In this document: positions 1 to 8,373 of the stretch, one piece after another
Numbering within the stretch: position 1 is the stretch's first letter
Layout: each line of letters starts with the position of its first letter
DNA from: Chryseobacterium caseinilyticum
GTDB taxonomy: Bacteria; Bacteroidota; Bacteroidia; Flavobacteriales; Weeksellaceae
DNA length: 64,000 bases
NCBI RefSeq assembly: GCF_014837145.1
Contig: NZ_JACYFS010000009.1
Location: 57,855-121,854, forward strand
Direction: 5' to 3'
Made by a program: the position numbers and the translations under genes
Notes under the pieces: generated by a model
Databases searched by the model: none
The model's input: the letters and a program-made list of their open reading frames with translations, nothing else
Told to the model about the DNA's origin: nothing

Positions 1-1542
1 TAAATTATCATAAATAATTTTATCGGGTTGAGAATCAAAATCACCGACAATTTTATTACTGAAATAGGTGTAAAAAGCAGAAGCATCCACATTGATCAAT
101 CGGTCTCCGACAGGAATTTTCCAGACGTAATTTAAATTTCCATTGATGGATTTCTCAGGTTTTAAATTGGACTGAATGACCACCTCACGTGAACCTGTCA
201 GTGCCGCATGATCTTCAGTAAATAAATTCACCACCCTGAAACCCGTTCCGAAATTAAATCTGAAAATGTGATAAGGATTCGGCGAAAATTTCCATGCAAA
301 ACGAGGAGAATGAACAGAATGGTGAATCTTATCGTAATCAAAACGGTAACCCAGCAAAACCGTATTTTTTTCATTAATCTCCCACTGATCCTGAATAAAC
401 GCTCCAAGAATCGGTGACTTCATCGGCTGATTGGTAACTTCATCCGAGCCCAAAGTTCCGGGAGTATTGTCATCATAAAATGTCTTTTTGAAAGTCAAGC
501 CCAAAATAAAATCATGATTTCCCAGCTTTTTATCCCAGTACGTTTGCGCAAATGCCACTTTTTGCAAAGCTTCATAAGGCGTATTTCCGTAAAATGAATT
601 CTGGTCGTGATAGTTGTAGGAAAACTGCGTGAAAATCTGCTCTTTCACCGGCAACTGATACATCCCAAACGCTTCTACCCTATTCGTATAAATACTTTCT
701 CCATACACTTCATCGCCGCCACGATGCGATTTATTCCACTGCATTTCTCCGCCGAAACGGTCTTCGTACAGGTAACGCAGGGCAAAACTCGCCATTCGGT
801 TTTCTTTTCTTTTAAAATTCCACTTATTAAAAACAGATATTCGGTTCTGGAGCGCAGCATCAGTGAAATTATCTTTGTTCTGATCTATTTTTTCATTAAA
901 AGTGAAATAATTTAAACTGAATAAAGACGCTGCGTTTTTGCCGACATTAAATTTTGTTGAAAAATCCACATTATTTTCTGCCCACGTTGTGGTCATCAGA
1001 TTTACACTCAATTTTGGAGCAGTCAGGGCATTTTTTGTAATAATATTAATTACGCCACCCATCGCTTCAGAACCGTACAGCGACGAAGCCGGACCTTTCA
1101 CCACTTCAACTCTTTCAATCAGACTGTTGGGAATTCCACTTAAACCATAAACCGTAGAAAGCGAACTAACAATCGGCATTCCGTCAATTAAAATCATCGT
1201 GTACGGACCTTCCAAACCGTTGATGTGAATATCTCCAGTATTGCAAACCGAGCAGTTCAACTGTGGCTGAACACCGTTAACCATCGCAATCGCTTCAAAA
1301 ACACTCGGTGTAGGATTTTTCTGAAAAAATTTTTGACTGTAAATTTCCACATTCACCGGACTTTTAGATTTACTTACAGGCTTTATCGTTCCCGTAATCA
1401 CCACATCGTCAATATCACTTATTTTTTCCTTTTTTACCGGAATTTTTACTGAGTCAGTTTTTTTATTTAAATCTAAACTGTCTGCTTCCTGAGCGAAACA
1501 AAACCCTGAAATAAATACCGCAGAAAATAATATTCGTCGCAT
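1..1542 (-). CDS. TonB-dependent outer-membrane receptor, C-terminus missing
   Basis: Reading the minus strand from the ATG at 1542 gives an open frame of 514 codons that continues past the left edge of the window, so the C-terminal part of the barrel is absent. Residues 1-20 form a signal peptide ending in CFAQ. Residues about 45-168 are a TonB plug domain: VVITGTIK start, LIDGMPIV, RVEVVKGPASSLYGSEAMGGVINIITK-like core ending near residue 170. The rest shows alternating amphipathic strands of a 22-stranded barrel. A Cys-x2-Cys pair (C97, C100) lies in the plug within a CNTGDIHINGLEGPY motif. The protein should import a scarce ligand (metal chelate or other) through the outer membrane using TonB energy; the ligand cannot be read from the sequence. 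A promoter and a palindrome lie just upstream at 1551-1590. Confidence 0.9.
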   Translation of the reverse strand, partial: MRRILFSAVFISGFCFAQEADSLDLNKKTDSVKIPVKKEKISDIDDVVITGTIKPVSKSKSPVNVEIYSQKFFQKNPTPSVFEAIAMVNGVQPQLNCSVCNTGDIHINGLEGPYTMILIDGMPIVSSLSTVYGLSGIPNSLIERVEVVKGPASSLYGSEAMGGVINIITKNALTAPKLSVNLMTTTWAENNVDFSTKFNVGKNAASLFSLNYFTFNEKIDQNKDNFTDAALQNRISVFNKWNFKRKENRMASFALRYLYEDRFGGEMQWNKSHRGGDEVYGESIYTNRVEAFGMYQLPVKEQIFTQFSYNYHDQNSFYGNTPYEALQKVAFAQTYWDKKLGNHDFILGLTFKKTFYDDNTPGTLGSDEVTNQPMKSPILGAFIQDQWEINEKNTVLLGYRFDYDKIHHSVHSPRFAWKFSPNPYHIFRFNFGTGFRVVNLFTEDHAALTGSREVVIQSNLKPEKSINGNLNYVWKIPVGDRLINVDASAFYTYFSNKIVGDFDSQPDKIIYDNL

Positions 1543-1550
1543 GAATTAAA

Positions 1551-1590
1551 ATTGTTAGACAAAACTAACAATTAATTTTAGAACGACAAA
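1551..1590 (-). promoter_or_regulatory. Promoter with overlapping palindromic operator for the TonB receptor
   Basis: On the minus strand a -33 element TTTG (1587-1590) and a -7 element TAGTTTTG (1560-1567) are separated by 19 bases, the spacing known for Bacteroidota promoters. A perfect 8-bp dyad ATTGTTAG-N6-CTAACAAT (1551-1572) covers the -7 element and the predicted transcription start, about 12 bases before the ATG at 1542. A repressor site is the natural inference; the regulator is unknown. Confidence 0.5.
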
Positions 1591-1690
1591 ACTATTTTTA
1601 AAATCAACCACAAATCGAAGATTCGACGAAGTCAAAAGCCACAAAAGCTTTCGTTGTATTTAAAGTTTTAAAACTTGAAAACAGAAGTTC

Positions 1691-2240
1691 AAAAAGTTGG
1701 ATGTGAAATATTTTTTTTCAATGCTTATTTGATCTTATCAGCAGTATTTATTAAAACTTTATTTCAAGCAATCAATTTTTGTGACTTTTGTGGTGAAAAC
1801 AACAATGGTAAACTCGATGTAATTATTTCCTAACCCTTTTTGAACTTTTCAGCAGCATTCATCAAAACTTAATTTCAGATACTATCTTTTGTGACTTTTG
1901 TGGTTAAAATAACACCTTTAAACTGATGTAATTATTTCCTAACCTTTTTTGAACTTATCACCAGCATTTATTAAAACTTAATTTCACGCAATCAACTTTT
2001 ATGACTTTTGTGGTTAAAATAACACCGTTAAATTGGATGTAATTTTTTCCTAACCTTTTTTGAACTATCAGCAACATTCATCAAAACTTTATTTTAGATA
2101 TTATCTTTTGTGACTTTTGTGGTTAAAATAGCACCATTAAACTGGATGTAATTATTTTCTAACCTTTTTTGAACTATTCAGCAGCATTTATTAAAACTTT
2201 ATTTCAAGCAATCAACTTTTGTGACTTTTGTGGTTAAAAA
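1691..2240. repeat. Five-copy tandem repeat of about 110 bp, alternating types A-B-A-B-A
   Basis: The phrase GTGACTTTTGTGGT (ATGACTTTTGTGGT in copy 3) recurs at 1781, 1891, 2001, 2110 and 2221, a period of 109-111 bases. Units 1, 3 and 5 carry TTTATTAAAACTT followed by a CAA or CGCAATCAA-type segment; units 2 and 4 carry TTCATCAAAACTT followed by an AGATA-CTATC-type segment. The array therefore has a 220-bp higher-order period. It fills most of the 746-base gap between the divergently oriented TonB receptor and hmgA. No open reading frame crosses the units and there are no unique spacers, so it is not a CRISPR array. The first unit is the most diverged. Confidence 0.85.
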
Positions 2241-2283
2241 ATTTGCTGTGAAAAATGTTTCTAAACAATTCATTAAAAAATAT

Positions 2284-2291
2284 TAAATTTG
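2284..2291 (+). promoter_or_regulatory. -7 promoter element of hmgA
   Basis: TAAATTTG matches the Bacteroidota -7 consensus TAnnTTTG. It would place the transcript start near 2296, downstream of the alternative TTG start at 2289, which supports the ATG at 2313 as the real start. No good -33 element is visible. Confidence 0.4.
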
Positions 2292-2312
2292 AGAGTCAAC
2301 ATACAAAGTACA

Positions 2313-3500
2313 ATGAGATATCATCATTCGGGAAATATTCCCCCAAAAAGACATACGATTTTTAAATCACCGGAAGACAAGTTCTATTATGAGCAACTAT
2401 TTGGTACAGAAGGATTTCACGGAATTTCTTCTTTACTGTATCATGTTCACCGCCCAACGCAGATCAAATCGATTGGCGAACCGAAAGACGTTTCTCCAAA
2501 AATTGCGGTTGATAAAAACGTGACGCCGAGAATGTTTAAAGGGATGAATGTGACGCCTGAAGATGACTTTTTGGACAGCCGAAAGTTTCTTTTGGTAAAC
2601 AATGACCTTAAAATGGGATTGGCAAAACCGAGAAACTCGATGGATTATTTCTATAAAAATGCTGAATGTGACGAACTTCTTTTTGTACACGAAGGAAGCG
2701 GAACTTTAAAAACATTTGTAGGAAATCTTGAATTCTCAGTTGGCGATTATCTGATTATTCCGAGAGGCACAATTTATCAGGTGGAATTAAATTCTGATGA
2801 CATCGTATTTTTTGTAGTGGAAAGTCATTCTCCGATTTATACGCCGAAGCGTTACAGAAACGAATTTGGGCAGCTTTTGGAACATTCTCCTTTTTGTGAA
2901 AGAGATATTATTGCGCCGACTTTTGTTGAACCAAAAGATGAAAAGGGAGAATTTTTGATTAAAGTAAAAAAAGAAAATCAGATCACCGATTTCATCTACG
3001 CAACGCATCCATTCGATGTTGTAGGCTGGGACGGTTATTTTTACCCTTATAAATTCAATATTAAAAACTTCGAACCGATTACGGGACGAATTCACCAACC
3101 GCCACCCATTCACCAGACTTTTGAGGCGCACAATTTTGTAGTTTGTTCGTTCTGTGCGAGAATGTACGACTATCATCCACTGGCCATTCCTGCTCCTTAC
3201 AATCACTCGAATATCGATTCTGATGAAGTTTTATTCTACACAGAAGGCGATTTTATGAGCAGAAACCATATCGATTTAATGGATTTCACGCTTCACCCCG
3301 GCGGAATTGTTCACGGGCCTCATCCGGGAGCGATGGAAAGAAGCATCGGTAAAAAATTCACTGAGGAATATGCGGTAATGGTTGACCCCTTCCGTCCTTT
3401 GAAAATTACGGAAGAAGCAATGAAAGTAGAAGATCCGTCTTATAAAACTTCCTGGTTGGAAAGTGAGGATCATAGTTTAGAGGACAGATCGCAGGAATAG
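2313..3500 (+). CDS. hmgA: Homogentisate 1,2-dioxygenase
   Basis: This 395-residue protein resembles homogentisate 1,2-dioxygenase, the iron enzyme that opens the aromatic ring of homogentisate to give maleylacetoacetate in tyrosine and phenylalanine breakdown in the cytoplasm. The N-terminus MRYHHSGNIPPKRHT is characteristic of the Bacteroidota form. The cupin-like iron-binding part lies in residues about 250-345 and includes PYNHSNIDSDEVLFY and LHPGGIVHGPHPG, which supply the expected His and Glu ligands. The ATG at 2313 is preferred over an in-frame TTG at 2289 because that TTG lies inside the -7 box. A strong terminator follows at 3566-3600, so hmgA is probably a single-gene transcript. 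hppD and fahA lie downstream on the same strand. Confidence 0.95.
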   Translation: MRYHHSGNIPPKRHTIFKSPEDKFYYEQLFGTEGFHGISSLLYHVHRPTQIKSIGEPKDVSPKIAVDKNVTPRMFKGMNVTPEDDFLDSRKFLLVNNDLKMGLAKPRNSMDYFYKNAECDELLFVHEGSGTLKTFVGNLEFSVGDYLIIPRGTIYQVELNSDDIVFFVVESHSPIYTPKRYRNEFGQLLEHSPFCERDIIAPTFVEPKDEKGEFLIKVKKENQITDFIYATHPFDVVGWDGYFYPYKFNIKNFEPITGRIHQPPPIHQTFEAHNFVVCSFCARMYDYHPLAIPAPYNHSNIDSDEVLFYTEGDFMSRNHIDLMDFTLHPGGIVHGPHPGAMERSIGKKFTEEYAVMVDPFRPLKITEEAMKVEDPSYKTSWLESEDHSLEDRSQE

Positions 3501-3502
3501 TC

Positions 3503-3538
3503 TGGCATTTGGCTTCTGGCTTCTGGCTTCTGGCTTTT
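3503..3538. repeat. Short tandem repeat (TGGCTTC-type)
   Basis: Directly after the hmgA stop codon the 7-base unit TGGCTTC is repeated about four times with small changes. A related fragment CTTCTGGCTTTTGGC occurs after the stop of the gene ending at 6974. It looks like simple-sequence expansion in non-coding DNA. Confidence 0.6.
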
Positions 3539-3565
3539 AGCATAAAATTTTATGAAAGATATTGA

Positions 3566-3600
3566 GGATTGAATGTGAGCATTCAATCCTTTTCTTTTTT
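3566..3600 (+). terminator. Rho-independent terminator of hmgA
   Basis: A perfect 10-bp stem GGATTGAATG / CATTCAATCC with a TGAG loop (3566-3589) is followed by a T-rich run to 3600. Confidence 0.85.
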
Positions 3601-3708
3601 ACAGATTGAGTAAAACATGACAAATATCTCCACCAAAACATCCAGATATTTAGACTGAATCTAAATAATAAAACTTACCTTTAAGATATTAAAGTAAAAA
3701 ATTTCAAT

Positions 3709-4983
3709 ATGTATAATTACATCAGTGCAGAAGAAGCTATTTATACGATTAAAAGCGGGAACCGTGTGTTTTTTCACGGGAGTGCTTGTACTCCGAATCA
3801 CCTGATTGATGAGCTGGCAAGGCAATCTCACCGTCTGGATAATGTTGAGATGGTTTCCATTACCCAGCAGGGAAATGTGGAAATTGCAAAACCTGAGTAC
3901 AAGGATAAATTTTTCGTGAATTCTCTCTTTGTTTCAACGCCGGTGCGTGATGCTGTGAATTCTGACCGTGGGGATTTTGTTCCGGTTTTTTTAAGTGAAA
4001 TTCCGATTTTGTTCAGAAAAAATATTTTGCCGCTGGATGTAGCTTTAATTACGGTTTCCCCTCCGGACAAACATGGTTTCTGTACTTTGGGAACCTCAGT
4101 TGACGTTGCGAGAGCTGCAGTTGATACTGCTAAAATAATTGTTGCTATTGTAAATCCTCTGATGCCGAGAACGCATGGCGACGGAATGCTTCACATCAGC
4201 AAAATTCACAAATTGGTTTGGCATGAAGAAGAACTTCCAACCGTAGATTACGGTGCAAAAGTAGGTCCGGATGAAATGCTGGTCGGGAAACATGTGGCGG
4301 AACTGATTGATGATAAATCGACTTTGCAGATGGGTATCGGAACTATTCCTGATGCGGTTTTAAAATGTCTGGGAAATCACAAAGACTTAGGTGTTCACAC
4401 CGAAATGCTGAGCGACGGTGTGATCGACTTAATTCAAAATGATGTCATCAACAATAAATACAAAGGCTACAACGATAATAAAACCATTACGAGCTTCTGT
4501 TTCGGGACAAGAAAACTGTACGATTATGTAGATGACAACACTGTTTTTTCTTTTGATGACGTGAGCAACGTTAACTTCCCGATTAACATTATGAGAAACA
4601 AAAAAATGGTTGCGATCAACTCGGCTATCGAGATTGATCTTACAGGTCAGGTCTGCGCAGATTCCATCGGAACCATGCAGTACAGCGGTATCGGCGGACA
4701 GATGGATTTTATGCGTGGAGCCGCTTTAAGCGAAGATGGAAAACCCATTATTGCCATCACTTCCAGAACGAAAAGAGGAGTTTCCAGAATTGTCCCTTTC
4801 CTGAAACAGGGAGCGGGAGTTGTGACAACGAGGGGTCACATTCACTGGGTAGTTACCGAATACGGAAGCGTTTATTTATACGGAAAAAACCTCAGACAAA
4901 GAGCTCAGGAATTAATCAGTATTGCCCATCCTGATGACAGAGAAATGCTGGAGAGAGCAGCTTTTGAAAGGTTTAAACATTGA
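3709..4983 (+). CDS. Acetyl-CoA hydrolase/transferase family CoA-transferase
   Basis: A 424-residue member of the acetyl-CoA hydrolase/transferase family (4-hydroxybutyrate, succinate or acetate CoA-transferases). Visible hallmarks are an N-terminal CoA-transferase fold (SGNRVFFHGSACTPNHLIDEL), GIGTIPDAVL near residue 210, HTEMLSDGVIDL near residue 235, and the C-terminal block AIEIDLTGQVCADSIG followed by SGIGGQMDFMRGA. These proteins move CoA between carboxylic acids through a glutamyl-CoA intermediate. The physiological substrate cannot be fixed from sequence. Its place between hmgA and hppD makes activation of acetoacetate, an end product of tyrosine breakdown, a reasonable hypothesis, but the terminator before it shows it is not simply co-transcribed with hmgA. 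Confidence 0.9.
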   Translation: MYNYISAEEAIYTIKSGNRVFFHGSACTPNHLIDELARQSHRLDNVEMVSITQQGNVEIAKPEYKDKFFVNSLFVSTPVRDAVNSDRGDFVPVFLSEIPILFRKNILPLDVALITVSPPDKHGFCTLGTSVDVARAAVDTAKIIVAIVNPLMPRTHGDGMLHISKIHKLVWHEEELPTVDYGAKVGPDEMLVGKHVAELIDDKSTLQMGIGTIPDAVLKCLGNHKDLGVHTEMLSDGVIDLIQNDVINNKYKGYNDNKTITSFCFGTRKLYDYVDDNTVFSFDDVSNVNFPINIMRNKKMVAINSAIEIDLTGQVCADSIGTMQYSGIGGQMDFMRGAALSEDGKPIIAITSRTKRGVSRIVPFLKQGAGVVTTRGHIHWVVTEYGSVYLYGKNLRQRAQELISIAHPDDREMLERAAFERFKH

Positions 4984-5292
4984 AAATATCTAAAATAGGT
5001 GTTAGGTCTTTGAAACATAAGTCACATTAGCTTTCAGTTTAAATTATTGAGGATATTTAGAGCACATGAGATTTAAAAATCAAAGATTTTTATGAGCAAT
5101 AACTGAAAATCTTTGATTTTCTCTGATGTGGTCTGAAATATTTCCAAACCACTATGAAACTTGATGTGACTGATGTGTTCATCCGGATTTGTTTTTTATT
5201 AAAACTTTAACTAACAGCTGTTTGTTTCCATTTTAACATTATCGCAGAATTTTGTAATTTGCAACATCAATAAAAGTAAAAAAACAGAAAAT
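4984..5292. other. Intergenic region holding an empty inverted-repeat element
   Basis: This 309-base gap contains no convincing gene. Most of it (5016-5177) is a long imperfect palindrome described separately. The last 100 bases before hppD are AT-rich; TTTTGTAATTTG near 5255 is a poor match to a -7 promoter element. Confidence 0.7.
5016..5177. repeat. Gene-less palindromic element, same arms as the GxxExxY element
   Basis: Two inverted arms of about 75-80 bases (5016-5092 and 5104-5177) face each other across a spacer of about a dozen bases. Each arm begins at the outside with ACATnAGTCACAT and ends inside with AAAATCAAAGATTTT. The same arms, in the same orientation, flank the GxxExxY gene at 8374-8447 and 8881-8960. 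The site thus looks like an internal-deletion or non-autonomous copy of that element. Confidence 0.75.
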
Positions 5293-6423
5293 ATGTCAAC
5301 ACTAACATTTGCCGAAAAAATTGCTCAGGCAGAGAACTTTTTGCCGATCAACGGTACAGATTATATCGAGTTTTATGTTGGAAATGCAAAGCAGGCAGCG
5401 CATTATTATAAGACAGCATTCGGTTTTCAGTCGGTTGCTTACGCAGGCCCTGAAACAGGTGTGAGAGACCGTGCATCATACGTTCTTCAGCAGGGAAAAA
5501 TCAGATTGATTCTGACGACAGGTTTAAAATCTGACTCTCCAATCAGTGAGCATGTAAAAAAACACGGTGATGGTGTTAAAATTCTGGCACTTTGGGTAGA
5601 CGACGCTTATTCAGCGTTTGAAGAAACTACAAAAAGAGGCGGAAAACCATATTTGGAACCAACAACTTTAACTGACGAATTTGGTGAAGTGAAAATGTCC
5701 GGAATTTATACTTACGGAGAAACCGTTCACATGTTTATCGAAAGAAAAAATTATACAGGACCTTTCATGCCTGGCTACAGAAAATGGGAAAGCGATTACA
5801 ATCCTGAAGAAGCTGGATTATTATACGTTGACCACTGTGTAGGAAACGTAGACTGGGACAGAATGATCCCAACTGTTGAGTGGTATGAGAAAGTAATGGG
5901 CTTTGTAAATATCCTTTCATTTGACGACAAGCAGATCAACACAGAATATTCTGCTTTGATGTCTAAAGTAATGTCAAACGGAAACGGTTTTGCTAAATTC
6001 CCAATCAATGAGCCTGCAGAAGGTAAAAAGAAATCTCAGGTAGAAGAATATCTTGATTTCTACGAAGGTGAAGGTGTACAGCACATCGCAGTTGCTACAA
6101 AAGACATCATTCACACTGTTACAGAATTGAAAAAAAGAGGTGTAGAATTCCTTTCTGCTCCACCTGAAGCATACTACGAACTGGTACCTGAAAGAGTAGG
6201 TCATATCGATGAAGATCTTAAAAAACTTCAGAGTTTAGGGATTTTAATTGACCATGATGAGGAAGGTTACTTACTTCAGATTTTCACAAAACCGGTAGAA
6301 GACCGCCCTACCCTGTTCTTCGAAATCATCGAAAGACATGGTGCTCAGAGTTTCGGTGCCGGAAATTTCAAAGCGTTATTCGAAGCGTTGGAAAGAGAGC
6401 AGGAAAAAAGAGGAAATCTTTAA
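5293..6423 (+). CDS. hppD: 4-hydroxyphenylpyruvate dioxygenase
   Basis: A 376-residue protein with two vicinal-oxygen-chelate domains (about residues 15-155 and 175-350). It converts 4-hydroxyphenylpyruvate to homogentisate with Fe(II) and oxygen, the step before HmgA. The three iron ligands of the family are present: H181 in VDHCVGNV, H264 in VQHIAVATKDI and E344 in LFFEIIERHGAQ. Length is typical. The ATG at 5293 follows an A-rich leader with no Shine-Dalgarno sequence, normal for this phylum. A clear terminator follows at 6441-6478. Confidence 0.97.
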   Translation: MSTLTFAEKIAQAENFLPINGTDYIEFYVGNAKQAAHYYKTAFGFQSVAYAGPETGVRDRASYVLQQGKIRLILTTGLKSDSPISEHVKKHGDGVKILALWVDDAYSAFEETTKRGGKPYLEPTTLTDEFGEVKMSGIYTYGETVHMFIERKNYTGPFMPGYRKWESDYNPEEAGLLYVDHCVGNVDWDRMIPTVEWYEKVMGFVNILSFDDKQINTEYSALMSKVMSNGNGFAKFPINEPAEGKKKSQVEEYLDFYEGEGVQHIAVATKDIIHTVTELKKRGVEFLSAPPEAYYELVPERVGHIDEDLKKLQSLGILIDHDEEGYLLQIFTKPVEDRPTLFFEIIERHGAQSFGAGNFKALFEALEREQEKRGNL

Positions 6424-6440
6424 TTTTTTAACAATATACA

Positions 6441-6478
6441 GTTTTTGTCAGGACAATAAATCCTGACAAAACTTTTTA
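6441..6478 (+). terminator. Terminator after hppD
   Basis: The stem TTTTGTCAGGA / TCCTGACAAAA with a short loop is followed by CTTTTTATA. It separates hppD from the next gene, which starts 14 bases further on. Confidence 0.8.
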
Positions 6479-6491
6479 TAAACACAGGATT

Positions 6492-6974
6492 ATGAACAAA
6501 ATTTTCAGCGGACTGATGCTTGTCGGAGCCAGTTTTTTTGCCCACGCGCAGTATGGAAGCATCAATGCAATTCTTACCAAACTGGAAGAGAGAAAAGGGG
6601 TAAATCAAAATTTAAGCGATGTCAACATTGATGACAAAAAATTTGTTTTGATCAAAGATTTCAAAGATCATACAGAAAGAAGTTTCATCATCATCAAAGG
6701 CAAAGATGCCACTTATGTCGAAATGTTTGACGACAAAGCAACGAATGAGAGCACATCAAATGTATTTTCAGGAGATATTGTGAGAAGCAGAAAAAATATC
6801 ATCTCTCTGAGAGCCGATTTGCTTGAGAACAAAAAAGTTCCAATCCCTGTTACCAAAACACTTTTGCTGACGAAGCTGGATGATATTCTCTACCTCATCG
6901 ATGTCAACAACAAAGACCGCTGGATTGATGAAGCATCATTTTCAAAAGCGAAAGCATCATCGAAGAAAAAATAA
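6492..6974 (+). CDS. Secreted protein of unknown function
   Basis: A 160-residue protein with a signal peptide (residues 1-19, MNKIFSGLMLVGASFFAHA, then QYG). The mature part is mostly polar, with a QNLSDVNIDDKKFVLIKDFKDH segment and a lysine-rich tail (KAKASSKKK). No catalytic motif or known domain is recognised. It sits between hppD and fahA, so a role connected with tyrosine breakdown or its export is possible but unproven. The ATG at 6492 is preferred because the signal peptide starts there. Confidence 0.75.
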   Translation: MNKIFSGLMLVGASFFAHAQYGSINAILTKLEERKGVNQNLSDVNIDDKKFVLIKDFKDHTERSFIIIKGKDATYVEMFDDKATNESTSNVFSGDIVRSRKNIISLRADLLENKKVPIPVTKTLLLTKLDDILYLIDVNNKDRWIDEASFSKAKASSKKK

Positions 6975-7105
6975 AGCTTCTGGCTTTTGGCATTTTATTC
7001 ACTACTCAAATCAAAAATTTAAAAATCCGCACAGATTTTTTTTAAAATTATCACATTCAGATTTGTGAAATTCAAAAAATTTTGTGCAATAAAAATCAAA
7101 ATCTT

Positions 7106-8353
7106 ATGAAATCATTTGTAGAATATAATTCAGATTCAGACTTTTCTATCCACAACATTCCTTTCGGAGTGGCGGTATTCAACAAAGAATTTATCGCCTG
7201 CTGCACGAGAATCGGCGATCAGGTGATTGATCTTGCCACCTTGTATGACCTTTCCTACTTTGAAGAAATCGAAGGTCTTGATGACAATATTTTTGAAGCG
7301 TACACATTAAATGAGATGATCGAGCTTGGAAAACCTGTTACCAAAGCGATCCGTTTGAAAATTCAGGAGCTTTTACTGGAAGGTTCGATTTTGTCGAAAG
7401 ATGAAAAGACCATCGAAGACGCATTCTACGATTTGGATCAGGTGAAAATGATGATGCCGGTTCACGTTCCGAATTATACAGATTTCTACAGCAGCATAGA
7501 GCATGCGACCAACGTCGGAAAAATGTTCAGAGATCCTGCCAACGCATTGCTTCCTAACTGGAAACATCTGCCTGTAGGTTATCACGGAAGAGCTTCATCC
7601 ATCGTAGTTTCGGGGACTGAGATCAACAGACCAAACGGACAGACCAAACCTGCTGATGCAGACAAACCGGTTTTCGGACCATCAAAACAATTGGATTTTG
7701 AACTTGAAATGGCTTTTATTTTGGGTAAAAATACCGAAATGGGCGAATCAATTTCTACGAAAGATGCTGAAGACGCTATTTTCGGAATGGTGGTTTTCAA
7801 TGATTGGTCAGCAAGAGATATTCAGGCCTGGGAATACGTTCCGCTGGGACCGTTTCTGGCTAAAAATTTCGGCTCATCAGTTTCTCCATGGGTGGTAACT
7901 CTGGAAGCTTTGGAACCATTCAAAACCACTTCTCCAACTCAGGATCCTGAAGTTTTGGATTATTTAAAATTTGAAGGAGACAAAAATTACGATATCAATC
8001 TGGAAGTCTATCTTCAACCTGAAAACGGCGAAGACAACCTGATTTCTGAAAGTAATTATAAGCACATGTACTGGAACATGACACAGCAACTCGCTCATCA
8101 CACCGTAAACGGCTGTAACGTAGAGATTGGAGATATGTATGCCAGCGGAACTATTTCAGGAAGCGACCCAAAATCTTTCGGTTCTATGCTTGAACTGACG
8201 TGGAGAGGACAAAACCCTATCACTTTGAGCAACGGCGAAGAAAGAAAATTCATCAACGACAACGATACAGTAACGATGAAAGCCTGGGCTGAAAAAGAGG
8301 GCGTGAGAGTAGGTTTCGGGGAAGTTTCGGGAAAGATTATTCCTGCTAAATAA
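7106..8353 (+). CDS. fahA: Fumarylacetoacetase
   Basis: A 415-residue fumarylacetoacetate hydrolase, which splits fumarylacetoacetate into fumarate and acetoacetate, the last step of tyrosine breakdown. The N-terminal SH3-like domain (about 1-115) precedes the catalytic domain. Metal ligands known from mouse FAH are all present and, counting from the ATG at 7106, fall at identical numbers: D126 (NYTDFYSS), E199 and E201 (DFELEMAF), D233 (FNDWSARD). That agreement supports this start over a TTG at 7082. The enzyme upstream, maleylacetoacetate isomerase, is not encoded in this window. Confidence 0.97.
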   Translation: MKSFVEYNSDSDFSIHNIPFGVAVFNKEFIACCTRIGDQVIDLATLYDLSYFEEIEGLDDNIFEAYTLNEMIELGKPVTKAIRLKIQELLLEGSILSKDEKTIEDAFYDLDQVKMMMPVHVPNYTDFYSSIEHATNVGKMFRDPANALLPNWKHLPVGYHGRASSIVVSGTEINRPNGQTKPADADKPVFGPSKQLDFELEMAFILGKNTEMGESISTKDAEDAIFGMVVFNDWSARDIQAWEYVPLGPFLAKNFGSSVSPWVVTLEALEPFKTTSPTQDPEVLDYLKFEGDKNYDINLEVYLQPENGEDNLISESNYKHMYWNMTQQLAHHTVNGCNVEIGDMYASGTISGSDPKSFGSMLELTWRGQNPITLSNGEERKFINDNDTVTMKAWAEKEGVRVGFGEVSGKIIPAK

Positions 8354-8373
8354 ATTTTTAACTGCGAGATTTT

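Noticed and set aside
1691..2240. Tandem repeats as a CRISPR array
   Set aside because: Units are about 110 bases long with no unique spacers between short repeats and no cas genes are present.
2289..2312. TTG start giving a longer HmgA
   Set aside because: The TTG lies inside the TAAATTTG -7 box and the family N-terminus begins at the ATG at 2313.
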